Source: UBA9715 sp964553375 (GTDB lineage: Bacteria > Actinomycetota > Coriobacteriia > Coriobacteriales > Eggerthellaceae). Taken from it: a stretch of 27,522 bases of DNA. Made by a program: the position numbers and the translations under genes. Positions 1-7,754 of the stretch are shown here, in pieces; positions within the stretch are counted from its first letter, which is position 1, and each line of letters begins with the position of its first letter. The stretch spans positions 1-27,522 of the forward strand of contig CAZKKN010000025.1 in assembly GCA_964553375.1 (NCBI GenBank), in the 5' to 3' direction. The notes below the pieces were generated by a model. It worked only from the letters and a program-made list of their open reading frames with translations, was not told the DNA's origin and searched no databases.

Positions 1-2
1 AA

Positions 3-362
3 ATGGCAGACACTCAATACGGCCTGCTCGTTGACTATAGATTCTTTTCCGGCAATCACGCTGCTGAGATTGCTTGCAAGGAAGAACTTGGTCTCCCGCT
101 CGAGCAGTTTGGTATCAAAGAAGTAGAAGTCGGCCCCTTCCGCAAGGCTGAAGGCGACATGGGCGATGCTTGGGAATGGTTCTACATTCCTTGCCCCACG
201 TCCATCTTCTCCGAGCACTGGGGAGCCGGTGGGGATAAGGCCGGCCAGCGTCCCCTTGCTGTGCAGGTTGAGGAATCCGCATCTATGTACTACGGTACTC
301 TCGACGAGATGTATGCGAAGATGCAGGAGTTCGATCGCCCGACCGTTCTGTTCCGTCTCTAA
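3..362 (+). CDS. Ferredoxin-like protein (DmsB-type fold) lacking cluster cysteines
   Basis: A 119-residue protein. Its N-terminus (YGLLVDYRFFSGNHAAEIAC) and C-terminus (SMYYGTLDEMYAKM) match the ends of short DmsB/NrfC-like ferredoxin subunits, which typically read YxxCTGCHxCExACK at the start and PxCVxxCxxxCMYYG near the end. Here the first three cysteines of the opening motif are F, N and A, and only the last (ACK) remains. In the C-terminal motif the cysteine positions are A, E and S. A classical 4Fe-4S cluster therefore seems impossible, and a structural or small-subunit role is more likely. The ATG lies at the window edge, so its ribosome site cannot be seen and a start further upstream is possible. 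A catalytic partner may lie upstream of the window. The family call by motif is mine; the function is unknown. Confidence 0.75.
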   Translation: MADTQYGLLVDYRFFSGNHAAEIACKEELGLPLEQFGIKEVEVGPFRKAEGDMGDAWEWFYIPCPTSIFSEHWGAGGDKAGQRPLAVQVEESASMYYGTLDEMYAKMQEFDRPTVLFRL

Positions 363-380
363 GCGACTGTGTTAAACTTT

Positions 381-406
381 GGTGCGGCTGCATATGTGGC
401 CGCACC
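381..406 (+). other. Intergenic hairpin between the first two small genes
   Basis: Perfect 8-bp arms GGTGCGGC and GCCGCACC flank a 10-base loop. No T-tract follows. It may be an mRNA stability or partial attenuation element that sets different expression of the first gene and the following ones. Confidence 0.45.
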
Positions 407-437
407 TGGAAACTTAGGACCTATAGGAGGGACATCA

Positions 438-713
438 ATGGATCGTGAAGAACTGCTGAAGCTTGAGAACACCGAGATCGCTGAGATGCTGAACAACCTC
501 TTGCTCGAGGGCAAGTCCAAGGATGAAGCTGAAGCCGAACTCGGTCTTACCGCTGCTGACCTCATGAAGCAGAATATCTTCTTCGTGAAGGATAAGTACT
601 TGGCCCGTGCCTGGTCTGGCTACACCAGCACCAAGCGCTCCGGCAATGAGTACAAAGAAGTCGAAGGCGGCTGGCGCGGCGATCCCAAGGACTTCAAGGG
701 CCGCTCCTTCTAG
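438..713 (+). CDS. Small protein of unknown function, 91 residues
   Basis: The start is set by a strong ribosome site (TAGGAGGG) eight bases before the ATG at 438. A longer in-frame reading from 369 would run through the intergenic hairpin and is unlikely. The N-terminal half (residues 1-50) is charged and helical, with a LEGKSKDEAEAELGLTAADL stretch that looks like a small helix-turn-helix or helical-bundle segment. The C-terminal half is rich in aromatic, glycine and basic residues (WSGYTSTKRSGNEY, GGWRGDP). There is no cysteine, signal peptide or membrane segment. It lies 75 bases after the cysteine-less ferredoxin-like gene and 46 bases before the next small gene, so the three are probably one transcript. 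I do not recognise the family. A role as accessory subunit of an oxidoreductase encoded upstream is possible but not shown. Confidence 0.75.
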   Translation: MDREELLKLENTEIAEMLNNLLLEGKSKDEAEAELGLTAADLMKQNIFFVKDKYLARAWSGYTSTKRSGNEYKEVEGGWRGDPKDFKGRSF

Positions 714-759
714 TTCTTATCGCTGAGCTTGTCCGACCACGAAAGGCAGTATAAAAGGT

Positions 760-1083
760 ATGGCAACTGAAGAGGAAATAGCTCAGGAAGGGCGGTTGAC
801 CACCGAGCAGGAGGTCATCTTGTACAGCATTGCGTTGCGTCAAGATGAACTCGGCCGTCAGCAGACCAATGTGCTGTTGGAAAAGGTGCTCGCCGATCCC
901 ATCTACCAAGAGCTTTTCGATCGTGAATTGCTCACGTACCAGCTGTACGATTACGGCAAAGAGGGCACCCCGAAAGTGGCGAACCTCATCGTCACCCTGA
1001 AGGGTACCCGCTACTGCATCATGTATGCAGACGAGATCGAGCCTAATATGCGCTGGGATGTGGCCGGAAGGCTTCGCAAATAG
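760..1083 (+). CDS. Small protein of unknown function, 107 residues
   Basis: A soluble acidic protein. Residues 1-55 look helical (EEEIAQEGRLTTEQEVILYS), and residues 60-107 look like strands (KVANLIVTLKGTRYCIMYAD). It has a single cysteine and no signal peptide. The ATG at 760 is preceded by purine-rich sequence (GAAAGG about 15 bases upstream, AAAAGG immediately upstream), so the ribosome site is present but not ideal. It is the last gene of the small cluster: a strong intrinsic terminator begins 24 bases after its stop. No family is recognised. Because it is co-directional and closely spaced with the ferredoxin-like gene and the 91-residue gene, I infer that the three function together. 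Confidence 0.7.
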   Translation: MATEEEIAQEGRLTTEQEVILYSIALRQDELGRQQTNVLLEKVLADPIYQELFDRELLTYQLYDYGKEGTPKVANLIVTLKGTRYCIMYADEIEPNMRWDVAGRLRK

Positions 1084-1106
1084 ATTCACCGCTTTGCAGC
1101 GAATCT

Positions 1107-1136
1107 GACCCGCAGTTATCTGCGGGTCTTTTTTTT
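1107..1136 (+). terminator. Intrinsic terminator of the small-gene cluster
   Basis: Perfect 9-bp arms GACCCGCAG (1107-1115) and CTGCGGGTC (1120-1128) with loop TTAT are followed by eight consecutive T residues. This is a classic rho-independent terminator. Confidence 0.93.
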
Positions 1137-1174
1137 GCGCGTGAAAGGCCTTGGCATTTCGCTCCTTGGGCATC

Positions 1175-1318
1175 CGGTTCGAAGGTCGGGTTCTGGTCTT
1201 GATGCTCCGATTCTCATTCATCCGGTTTCACGGTTGCGTACCGGTATCGGCGCTTCGCCTCTTAACCGTGCGGTTTCAAGGTCGCGCATTTCTGAGGTAG
1301 CACAGGCGCAGCGGTAGC
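1175..1318 (+). repeat. Three degenerate 48-bp tandem repeats in the intergenic region
   Basis: The motif CGGTTTCAAGGTCGCG and close variants start at 1175, 1223 and 1271, exactly 48 bases apart. By hand alignment, copies 1 and 2 match at about 29 of 48 positions over the full unit. Copy 3 matches well only in its first third. The repeats fill most of the gap between the terminator at 1136 and the leucine-rich-repeat gene. The unit is a multiple of three and an open + frame crosses it, but that frame has no credible ribosome site. The rest of the gap holds nothing else I can identify apart from a possible -10 box at 1338. Confidence 0.5.
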
Positions 1319-1337
1319 CCAACATGCAGCAAGCGAG

Positions 1338-1343
1338 TACAAT
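1338..1343 (+). promoter_or_regulatory. Possible -10 box for the LRR-VWA-AAA operon
   Basis: TACAAT is one mismatch from the consensus -10. No good -35 is seen 16-18 bases upstream. If used, transcription would begin near 1350, which fits translation from the GTG at 1384 better than from the ATG at 1324. Confidence 0.3.
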
Positions 1344-1383
1344 TACCCTATGTGATCGCAAGATGGATTTACGGGGTGAAGCT

Positions 1384-3603
1384 GTGGCTTTCAATGTGAA
1401 CCATGGTCTTATCATGCGCGGGTTCGAGACAGTCCTGCCCAATGGTGATGTGTTCTATGCCCCCCTGGTTCCTACACCGGGAAAGACAGGTGCGGCCGCT
1501 GTTGAATCCATTGACCTGGCACCCAAGCAAACCTCTTCACTTCGCTCTTTCACCGCCTCTGACGGCTCGCGCTATGACTATGTGGTGATTAACGACGAAT
1601 ATGTGAGCATTGAATCCTGCCAGAGCGTTTCAGCTGTCCTTGAGTTCCCGGAGAGGATAGAAGACCTTGCGGTGCTCGCCTTAGGGCCGGAGGTCTGCGC
1701 TGAAAACGAGCAGGTTGAGCAGATCATCATCCCTGATTCGGTGCGCAAGATCGGCGCTTGCGCTTTTCGTTTGTGCCCCCATTTGCGTTTCATCCGCTTC
1801 CCAGCGCTGCTTCAGGATTATTCCGCCTCCTGGGTGCAGCATTGCGATGCCTTGGAGGCAATGGTGCTGCCGGGGCAGCTGGAAGTCCTGAACCGGGCTG
1901 TCTTCGACCATCCTTCCCTGCGCGCGCTCGGTTTGGGTGCAGCGGTACGGGAGGTGGAACCGGGGGCTTGCGAGAAGGCGGATCTGGTAGAGCTTTCCAT
2001 AGACCCTGCAAATCCTCATCTCATCACCGACGGCATCGCAATCTACAGCTCTGATGGAAAAGAGCTGAAAGCCTTGGTGAGGTCGGCGGAGACTTACGAG
2101 GTCTTAGACGGGTGCACTGTTGTTGGTAAGAAAGCCGCCAAGGGGAGGCAATCCCTGCGCGCGGTCAGGCTTCCCTCTACGCTGGAGCGCATCTCCCCGT
2201 ATGGCTTCGCCCATAGCGGCCTTGAGGCCGTGGAGCTTCCGAAGGGCCTTGAATCAATCGGTGAGCGAGCGTTCTTCCATTGCTCTGAGCTGCGAGAAGC
2301 CGTACTCAACGAAGGGCTCATCCGCATCGATGATGCGGCTTTCGCAGAATCGTCCCTAGAAGGGCTCATCATTCCGGCAAGCCTTGAGCATCTGGGCACC
2401 TCGGTTACGCTGAAGACGGCTGTGACCTATGAAGGCCCCCAGGCATCCTATGGCATAAGCGAAGCGTCCCCCCATTTGTTCTACGATGGCCATGGGGGAG
2501 TGTATCGGCGCGGCGAGGATGGCATCCACTTCATACAGTTGGTGGACGGTCAGCGGAAGGCCTATGAGGTGTTCGCAGGCACGAAGGTGATCGATGCCTA
2601 CTCCTTCGCCTTCCACGATTTCATCGAATCGGTGGTGCTCCCTGAAGGGGCGGAGCGCATTGAGCCGAGCGCCTTCCGCGTCTGCCGTAGGCTGAAATCG
2701 GTGGAATTGCCGGAAAGCCTCGTCTTCATCGGCAAGGAAGCGTTCATCGATACGGTCCTGGAATCCCTGCGCATCCCGGCATCTTTGGAAACGGTGGACG
2801 AAGATGCGCTTGTGACCGCCGGCGCCCATCACAGCGGCGAGCCCTTCTCGCTTCATCACCTGGAGGTTTCCCCTGAAAACGAGCATTTCTACTGCGAGTC
2901 GGGGATACTCTGTAAGCGGGGGGAATATGGCGATCGGGCTCTTTTGTTCGACGATGCCACCCCCGTGGTGCGCATTCCCGATGGGGTTTCTTCCATTGCG
3001 CCTTACGCCTTCAACAACGCGCGGTCCATCCGTCAGATCTTCATCGGCCCGAATCTGAAGACCATCGCGGTTTGCGGCTTGACCACCTGGTCTATGATCG
3101 AGCGCATCGATATCACGTTGCCCGAGCCCGAGGAGGGGCGCACGCATTTCGTCATCGAGTTCCCTGCTACCGACAAAGCGCTCCATGAGATATCCATCTC
3201 CCTGGGCGGCTCCAGCTGGGTCAATGTGCCAGAGATATTCCGTCACTACGACAATTGCCTTGCAAGCGCCCATGATTATCACAACAACGAGGGAGTATCC
3301 CCCTACGAGCAGGCTACACGCATTCTAAAGCGGCTGGATGACCCCATCTTCCTCACTCCGGTGAATCGCTCGATGGTCGAGCGGGTGGTACGCCTGAACC
3401 TTCTTGAGATATGCGTTGATATCGCCCGTCACGACGACCGGCGTGCATTCTTGGGCCTGGTAGATCATGGCTTTTTGGATGCCGCGAACATCGAGGAGGC
3501 CATCATGGCCATACGCCCCCTACAAGATGCAGCCATGACCGGGTATCTCCTGGAGCTCAAGCGCAAGCGTTTCAGCCAGCGGACCTATGATTTTGAACTG
3601 TGA
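1384..3603 (+). CDS. BspA-type leucine-rich-repeat protein
   Basis: A large protein (739 residues from GTG 1384; 759 from an upstream in-frame ATG at 1324). I prefer 1384 because a purine-rich ribosome site (GGGGTGAAG) precedes it and a -10-like box lies between the two starts. From about residue 100 to 580 it carries many BspA/LRR_5 units of the form IPDSVRKIGACAFRLCPHL, LPKGLESIGERAFFHCSEL and LPEGAERIEPSAFRVCRRL, which form a curved binding surface. No signal peptide or cell-wall anchor is visible, so it is probably cytoplasmic, unlike the surface BspA proteins. The last 100 residues are helical and ankyrin-like (LLEICVDIARHDDRRAFLGL). It is followed after 6 bases by the VWA gene and then by the AAA+ gene, so it likely supplies recognition for that machine. 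The ligand is unknown. Confidence 0.88.
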   Translation: MAFNVNHGLIMRGFETVLPNGDVFYAPLVPTPGKTGAAAVESIDLAPKQTSSLRSFTASDGSRYDYVVINDEYVSIESCQSVSAVLEFPERIEDLAVLALGPEVCAENEQVEQIIIPDSVRKIGACAFRLCPHLRFIRFPALLQDYSASWVQHCDALEAMVLPGQLEVLNRAVFDHPSLRALGLGAAVREVEPGACEKADLVELSIDPANPHLITDGIAIYSSDGKELKALVRSAETYEVLDGCTVVGKKAAKGRQSLRAVRLPSTLERISPYGFAHSGLEAVELPKGLESIGERAFFHCSELREAVLNEGLIRIDDAAFAESSLEGLIIPASLEHLGTSVTLKTAVTYEGPQASYGISEASPHLFYDGHGGVYRRGEDGIHFIQLVDGQRKAYEVFAGTKVIDAYSFAFHDFIESVVLPEGAERIEPSAFRVCRRLKSVELPESLVFIGKEAFIDTVLESLRIPASLETVDEDALVTAGAHHSGEPFSLHHLEVSPENEHFYCESGILCKRGEYGDRALLFDDATPVVRIPDGVSSIAPYAFNNARSIRQIFIGPNLKTIAVCGLTTWSMIERIDITLPEPEEGRTHFVIEFPATDKALHEISISLGGSSWVNVPEIFRHYDNCLASAHDYHNNEGVSPYEQATRILKRLDDPIFLTPVNRSMVERVVRLNLLEICVDIARHDDRRAFLGLVDHGFLDAANIEEAIMAIRPLQDAAMTGYLLELKRKRFSQRTYDFEL

Positions 3604-3609
3604 GGCATC

Positions 3610-5280
3610 ATGGTAGCCGTTGACGAACAACAACTGCGCTGGGAGCGGGCCTGCGAACTGGGCTTGGATGTACTCGATGAGGCGCGGGTCCAGCTCATGT
3701 TGAAGTTCCGCTTCCTCGACCGCGCCCTTTGGCGTATGGAGGCCGAGCCTTTCGCCATCCGCAACGGCTACGCCTTGGCCACCGATGGCTCCAAGGTCTA
3801 TTACGATGCCGACCTGCTTTTGGGGCGGTTCCAGGAATCCTTCGATGAGCTGGTGCGCGATTACCTGCAGCTGGTGATGCATTGCATCTTCCGCCACCCG
3901 TTCGATGAGGCTCACGACCGAACCGATGCTTGGTGGCTCACCTGCGATATCATCGCCGAAAGCGCCGCCCTTGAGCTTTGCGGCGGACGATTCCCCAGCG
4001 AGCAGGACGTTGCACGCCGCCAAGCGCTCTCGGAGCTCAAGCTCCTTTGCGGTGTCCTCACCCCGGGTCGTCTCTACCAGCTTCTCGTCAAGGCGTATAG
4101 CGCTCCCCAGGGCTCGGTTTACCAGGGCTTGGGGCCTGGGCGCTTAAATGAGCTGGCGGCGCTGTTCCAACGCGACAACCACGAGGCGTGGCCCGGTTAC
4201 GGTGAAGGCCCGGTTGAGGAGAAGCCCGGGGAGGTCCAAGAGCTGGAGCAGCCCGATGAGAGCTCAACAGAGACCACTGCGGAATCCGAGCTCAAGGAGA
4301 TGATGGCCTCTGGGGAGAGCGCAAACGATCAGGAGAATCGAAACGAGCGGCCACAAGATGCCGCCGGGGATTCCCAAAGCGCCGATGAGGAGGAATCCAG
4401 CGGCGCTTCAGATGAGGCGAGCGAGGCCTCCGAGACCGATCAGGCAGATGAGGGTTTGGAATCCTCTTGGCAGGGCACCTCTTCTTCAAGTGATGAGACC
4501 GAGGAGGTCCACGACGAGAAATCCGCTGAAGAGCGCGATTGGGAGGAGATCGCCAAGCAGATCGAGGTGAACCTGGAGACCTTCAGCAAGGAATGGGGTG
4601 AGGAAGCCGGAAGCCTCATGGCATCCTTGCGCATCGCCAACCGGAAGCGCTATGACTACTCGGAGTTCTTGCGGCGATTCGCTCAGCTCACCGAGGAGAT
4701 GAAGGTGAACGACGACGAATACGACTACATCTTCTACACCTACGGGCTGAAGCTTTACGGCGATATGCCGCTCATCGAGCCTTTGGAATACAAGGAAACC
4801 CAGCGCATCAGGGATTTCGTGATAGCCATCGATACGTCTGAATCGTGCCAGGGAGACCTGATCAAGCGCTTTTTGGAGCATACCTTCACCATTTTGAAGA
4901 ATCAGGAGGATTTCGCCCATAAGGTGAACATCCACGTGATCCAGTGCGATGCGAAGGTGCAGGCCGACACGAGGATCCAAGACCTTCGCGCCATAGATTC
5001 CTTCCTGGACGGTTTCTTCGTGCGCGGTATGGGCGGCACCGACTTCCGTCCGGTGTTCGGTTATATCGATGATCTGCGTGCCCAAGGCGAGCTCAGTGAG
5101 ATGAAGGGGCTCCTCTATTTCACCGACGGCCTGGGGACGTTTCCGGAGAAGGCCCCGGATTTCGATACGGCCTTCGTGTTCGTGGATACAGGAGAGGCCC
5201 TCACCCCGAAGGTGCCGCCTTGGGCCATGAAGGTGGTGCTTGACGAGGAGGGCATCGGAGAGCTGAAACAGGGAGTCTAG
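3610..5280 (+). CDS. VWA-domain protein with degenerate DUF2201-like metallopeptidase N-terminus
   Basis: 556 residues starting 6 bases after the LRR stop, so probably translationally coupled. Residues 1-190 resemble the metallopeptidase-like domain that precedes VWA in DUF2201-type proteins. The zinc-site region reads QLVMHCIFRHPF (residues 87-98), where an active enzyme would have HExxH: the first His and the Glu are missing while H91 and H96 remain. Residues 205-325 form a very acidic Ser/Glu-rich linker. Residues 400-556 form a VWA domain with a complete MIDAS: DTSES at 408-412, T477 in GGTDFRP and D506 in FTDGLG. VWA partners of MoxR AAA+ proteins act as metal-dependent adaptors to substrates, and the MoxR-like ATPase gene is next. 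I infer an adaptor role without peptidase activity. Confidence 0.87.
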   Translation: MVAVDEQQLRWERACELGLDVLDEARVQLMLKFRFLDRALWRMEAEPFAIRNGYALATDGSKVYYDADLLLGRFQESFDELVRDYLQLVMHCIFRHPFDEAHDRTDAWWLTCDIIAESAALELCGGRFPSEQDVARRQALSELKLLCGVLTPGRLYQLLVKAYSAPQGSVYQGLGPGRLNELAALFQRDNHEAWPGYGEGPVEEKPGEVQELEQPDESSTETTAESELKEMMASGESANDQENRNERPQDAAGDSQSADEEESSGASDEASEASETDQADEGLESSWQGTSSSSDETEEVHDEKSAEERDWEEIAKQIEVNLETFSKEWGEEAGSLMASLRIANRKRYDYSEFLRRFAQLTEEMKVNDDEYDYIFYTYGLKLYGDMPLIEPLEYKETQRIRDFVIAIDTSESCQGDLIKRFLEHTFTILKNQEDFAHKVNIHVIQCDAKVQADTRIQDLRAIDSFLDGFFVRGMGGTDFRPVFGYIDDLRAQGELSEMKGLLYFTDGLGTFPEKAPDFDTAFVFVDTGEALTPKVPPWAMKVVLDEEGIGELKQGV

Positions 5281-5310
5281 ATTAGCGAGGTAGCGGAAAG
5301 GATTGCGACC

Positions 5311-7662
5311 ATGATGAACATCCAAGCGGCGAAAGACCAGATCAAGGACACGATCCAGGCCTATCTGGAGCGGGATGAAGCGGGTCTTTACGTCATCGAG
5401 CCGCTGCATCAGCGTCCCATCTTCTTGGTGGGAGCGCCGGGAATAGGCAAGACGGCGATCATCGAGCAGATCGCTCAGGAGATGGGCATCGGTACGGTGT
5501 CCTATTCCATGACCCATCACACCCGCCAAAGCGCTTTGGGTCTGCCGCGCATCGTCCATCGGGACTTCGAAGGCTTCGAATACGAGGCTTCGGAATACAC
5601 CATGAGTGAGATCGTGGGAGCAATCTATGACTATATGGAGCGCACTGGCGAGAAGCGCGGCATCCTCTTCCTTGACGAGATAAACTGCGTCTCCGAAACG
5701 CTCTATCCCTCCATGCTCCAATTCTTGCAGTTCAAGACATTCGGGCGCCACCGTGTGCCAGAGGATTGGGTCATCGTGTGCGCGGGAAACCCGCCCGAGT
5801 ACAACAAATCCGTCCATGATTTCGATGTGGTGACCCTTGACCGTTTGCGTGAGATAGATGTGGAGCCCGACTACCCAACGTGGAAGCGCTATGCCACAGC
5901 AAAGGGCATCCATCCGGCCGTCACCACGTTCTTGGAGGCCAAGCCCGATTGCTTCTATTCGGTGGAATCCAAGCCCGGCGGCGGCAAGAGCTTCGTCACC
6001 GCTCGCGGTTGGGAGGATCTAGCAGAGGTGATCGCCCTTTACGAGCGCATGGGCAAGCCCTGCGACCGCGACCTGTTCATCCAGTTCCTGCGCGATGACG
6101 ATATCGCAGACCGCTTCGCCGTTTACTACGCCCTCTTCGAGAAGTACCGCTCGGATTATCAGGTGGGTCGCATCTTGGCGGGGGATGCCACCGATGAGAT
6201 AGCCCAGCGGGCCAAGGAGGCCGAATTCGATGAGCGTATCGCGCTTCTGGGGCTTTTGCTGGACGCTTTGGGCACCCAGTGCAGCGCCGCCTTGGATACG
6301 GAGAGCGTAGCGGTGGAGCTGCGCGATGAGCTGCGGGCTGCGAAGCCTTCCATCTTGGAAGGAGCTTCTGTGGAAGGGACCTTAGGGGAGGCGTTGCGCC
6401 AGCGCCAGGCAGAACTGGAGCGGAAGGTGAGCGCCGGGATCATCGGTACGGCTGAACGTCGCCAGGAGTCCTTGGCGATCCGCCGTTTGCGGGAGATCAT
6501 CGCCGCCTGCACCTGCGCGGGAACCGAAGCGGGGCCCGATGCCTTCACCACGATCCAGGAGGCCTACAAAGCAGACGTTGCCGCCATTGAGCCGCTCGTC
6601 CAGGAGGCCTCCCGCAGCCTGGATAACGCTTTCGCCTTCATAGAGCGCGTCTTCGGCAACGGCCGGGAGATGATCGTCTTTTTGGCCGAGCTTTCCACGC
6701 GCTTGGCCACCACTCGCTTCATCGCGCACTTCGGCTCCGATAGCTATTATCGCCATAACGATGAGCTGCAGGTGGATCAGACCAGGAAGACCTTGAGCGA
6801 TCGGGTGAGCGAGCTTGCGGACCTCAGTGCCGCAGAGCAGGGGACCGGGGAAGGCAATTCCTTGGATATGGGAAGCGCGGTGGGACTGAGCCGCCGTACC
6901 GCCCCGGATCGGGCTGCCAAGGCAACCGAAGGGCGGGAGACGGCGTTGAAGCCTTCGGCCCCCTCCGGCGCCGACCCCGATCTTCTCAGGCAGTACTATG
7001 ACGATAAGCAGATAGAATACGGATTTTGCAGCGTCTGCCGGATGAATCTCCCCAATCTCTATGGCAAGCGGGTGCTAGATGTGGGATGCCGCCGCGGCAT
7101 GGGGGTCTATAAGCTCTCTTCGAAGGTAGGACCCAAGGGTTACGTGATAGGTGTGGATTGGGTGTCGGACTATATTGCCGAGGCGAAGGCCGGGGTGGAG
7201 CATGCAACGCGCAAGAATCATCTGCGCGAACCCAACATGGAGCTTCATGTGGCCTATCCCGAGGACCTCATGATGGCCGGTGTGGGTGACAGCTCGGTGG
7301 ATGCCCTCTACATCAACAACATCATCACCTTGGTATATGACGTGGATGCAGCCTTGGCGGAATTCGCCCGGGTGCTCAAGCCCGGCGGCATGCTCATCTG
7401 CGAGACGGTCTTCGCCGATCGGGAGCGTGACCAGGAGGTGGTAGCCCAAGCACGGGCCATCGGCAACAGCATCCAGGCCGCTGAGACCCAAGATCGCTTC
7501 TTTGAGCGCCTGGCTGCTGCGGGCTTCGGCTCACCGAAGCTCGTAGAGGAATACGCCGTGGTTCCCTCCCAAGGGGTCACGCCTGACCGCGAGGTTGATA
7601 TAATCCCCGATGACGAGGATATTCGCTACCGAGCCGTTGCCCTTAATATCTTGAAATCCTGA
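5311..7662 (+). CDS. MoxR-like AAA+ ATPase fused to a SAM-dependent methyltransferase
   Basis: One uninterrupted 783-residue frame. The start ATG has a good ribosome site (GGAAAGGA, 8 bases upstream); a second ATG follows at once. Residues 1-290 are a MoxR-type AAA+ domain: Walker A GAPGIGKT at 41-48, Walker B ILFLDE at 118-123 and sensor-1 N160 in CAGNPPEYN. Residues 290-510 are a long helical region and 510-550 a low-complexity linker. Residues 555-783 are a class I methyltransferase resembling the ArsM/UbiE type: motif I VLDVGCRRGMG at 588-598, acidic D616 in GVDW, and the post-motif FARVLKPGG. A CxxC pair (C573, C576) sits just before motif I, and Arg replaces the middle glycine of motif I. 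The AAA+ motor and VWA partner belong together by family precedent. The methyltransferase as output domain is inference, and its substrate is unknown. Confidence 0.88.
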   Translation: MMNIQAAKDQIKDTIQAYLERDEAGLYVIEPLHQRPIFLVGAPGIGKTAIIEQIAQEMGIGTVSYSMTHHTRQSALGLPRIVHRDFEGFEYEASEYTMSEIVGAIYDYMERTGEKRGILFLDEINCVSETLYPSMLQFLQFKTFGRHRVPEDWVIVCAGNPPEYNKSVHDFDVVTLDRLREIDVEPDYPTWKRYATAKGIHPAVTTFLEAKPDCFYSVESKPGGGKSFVTARGWEDLAEVIALYERMGKPCDRDLFIQFLRDDDIADRFAVYYALFEKYRSDYQVGRILAGDATDEIAQRAKEAEFDERIALLGLLLDALGTQCSAALDTESVAVELRDELRAAKPSILEGASVEGTLGEALRQRQAELERKVSAGIIGTAERRQESLAIRRLREIIAACTCAGTEAGPDAFTTIQEAYKADVAAIEPLVQEASRSLDNAFAFIERVFGNGREMIVFLAELSTRLATTRFIAHFGSDSYYRHNDELQVDQTRKTLSDRVSELADLSAAEQGTGEGNSLDMGSAVGLSRRTAPDRAAKATEGRETALKPSAPSGADPDLLRQYYDDKQIEYGFCSVCRMNLPNLYGKRVLDVGCRRGMGVYKLSSKVGPKGYVIGVDWVSDYIAEAKAGVEHATRKNHLREPNMELHVAYPEDLMMAGVGDSSVDALYINNIITLVYDVDAALAEFARVLKPGGMLICETVFADRERDQEVVAQARAIGNSIQAAETQDRFFERLAAAGFGSPKLVEEYAVVPSQGVTPDREVDIIPDDEDIRYRAVALNILKS

Positions 7663-7694
7663 TTCCGATAAGCATCCGATAGGTTAGAATCTAT

Positions 7695-7735
7695 GCCTGG
7701 CTTCCAATAGGGGGGAAGCCGGGCATTCTTCATTT
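7695..7735 (+). terminator. Hairpin between the AAA-methyltransferase gene and the SpoVA-like gene
   Basis: Arms GCCTGGCTTCC (7695-7705) and GGAAGCCGGGC (7714-7724) pair over 11 bp with one G-T wobble, followed by a T-rich but interrupted tail (ATTCTTCATTTTT). It probably terminates the LRR-VWA-AAA operon. It lies only 20 bases before the next start, so it could instead be a leader hairpin of the SpoVA-like mRNA. Confidence 0.7.
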
Positions 7736-7754
7736 TTCGGGTAAAGGAATAACA

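Noticed and set aside
1135..1317. A 60-codon + frame across the 48-base repeats, giving 16-residue repeats
   Set aside because: Its TTG start lies in the terminator tail and no ribosome site is present. The periodicity is better treated as a DNA repeat.
2356..3282. A 308-codon open frame on the - strand opposite the LRR gene
   Set aside because: It is a shadow of the LRR coding sequence, without ribosome site or motif.
4486..5913. A 475-codon open frame on the - strand opposite the VWA and AAA genes
   Set aside because: It mirrors the codon bias of the true genes, spans a gene boundary and shows no recognisable domain.
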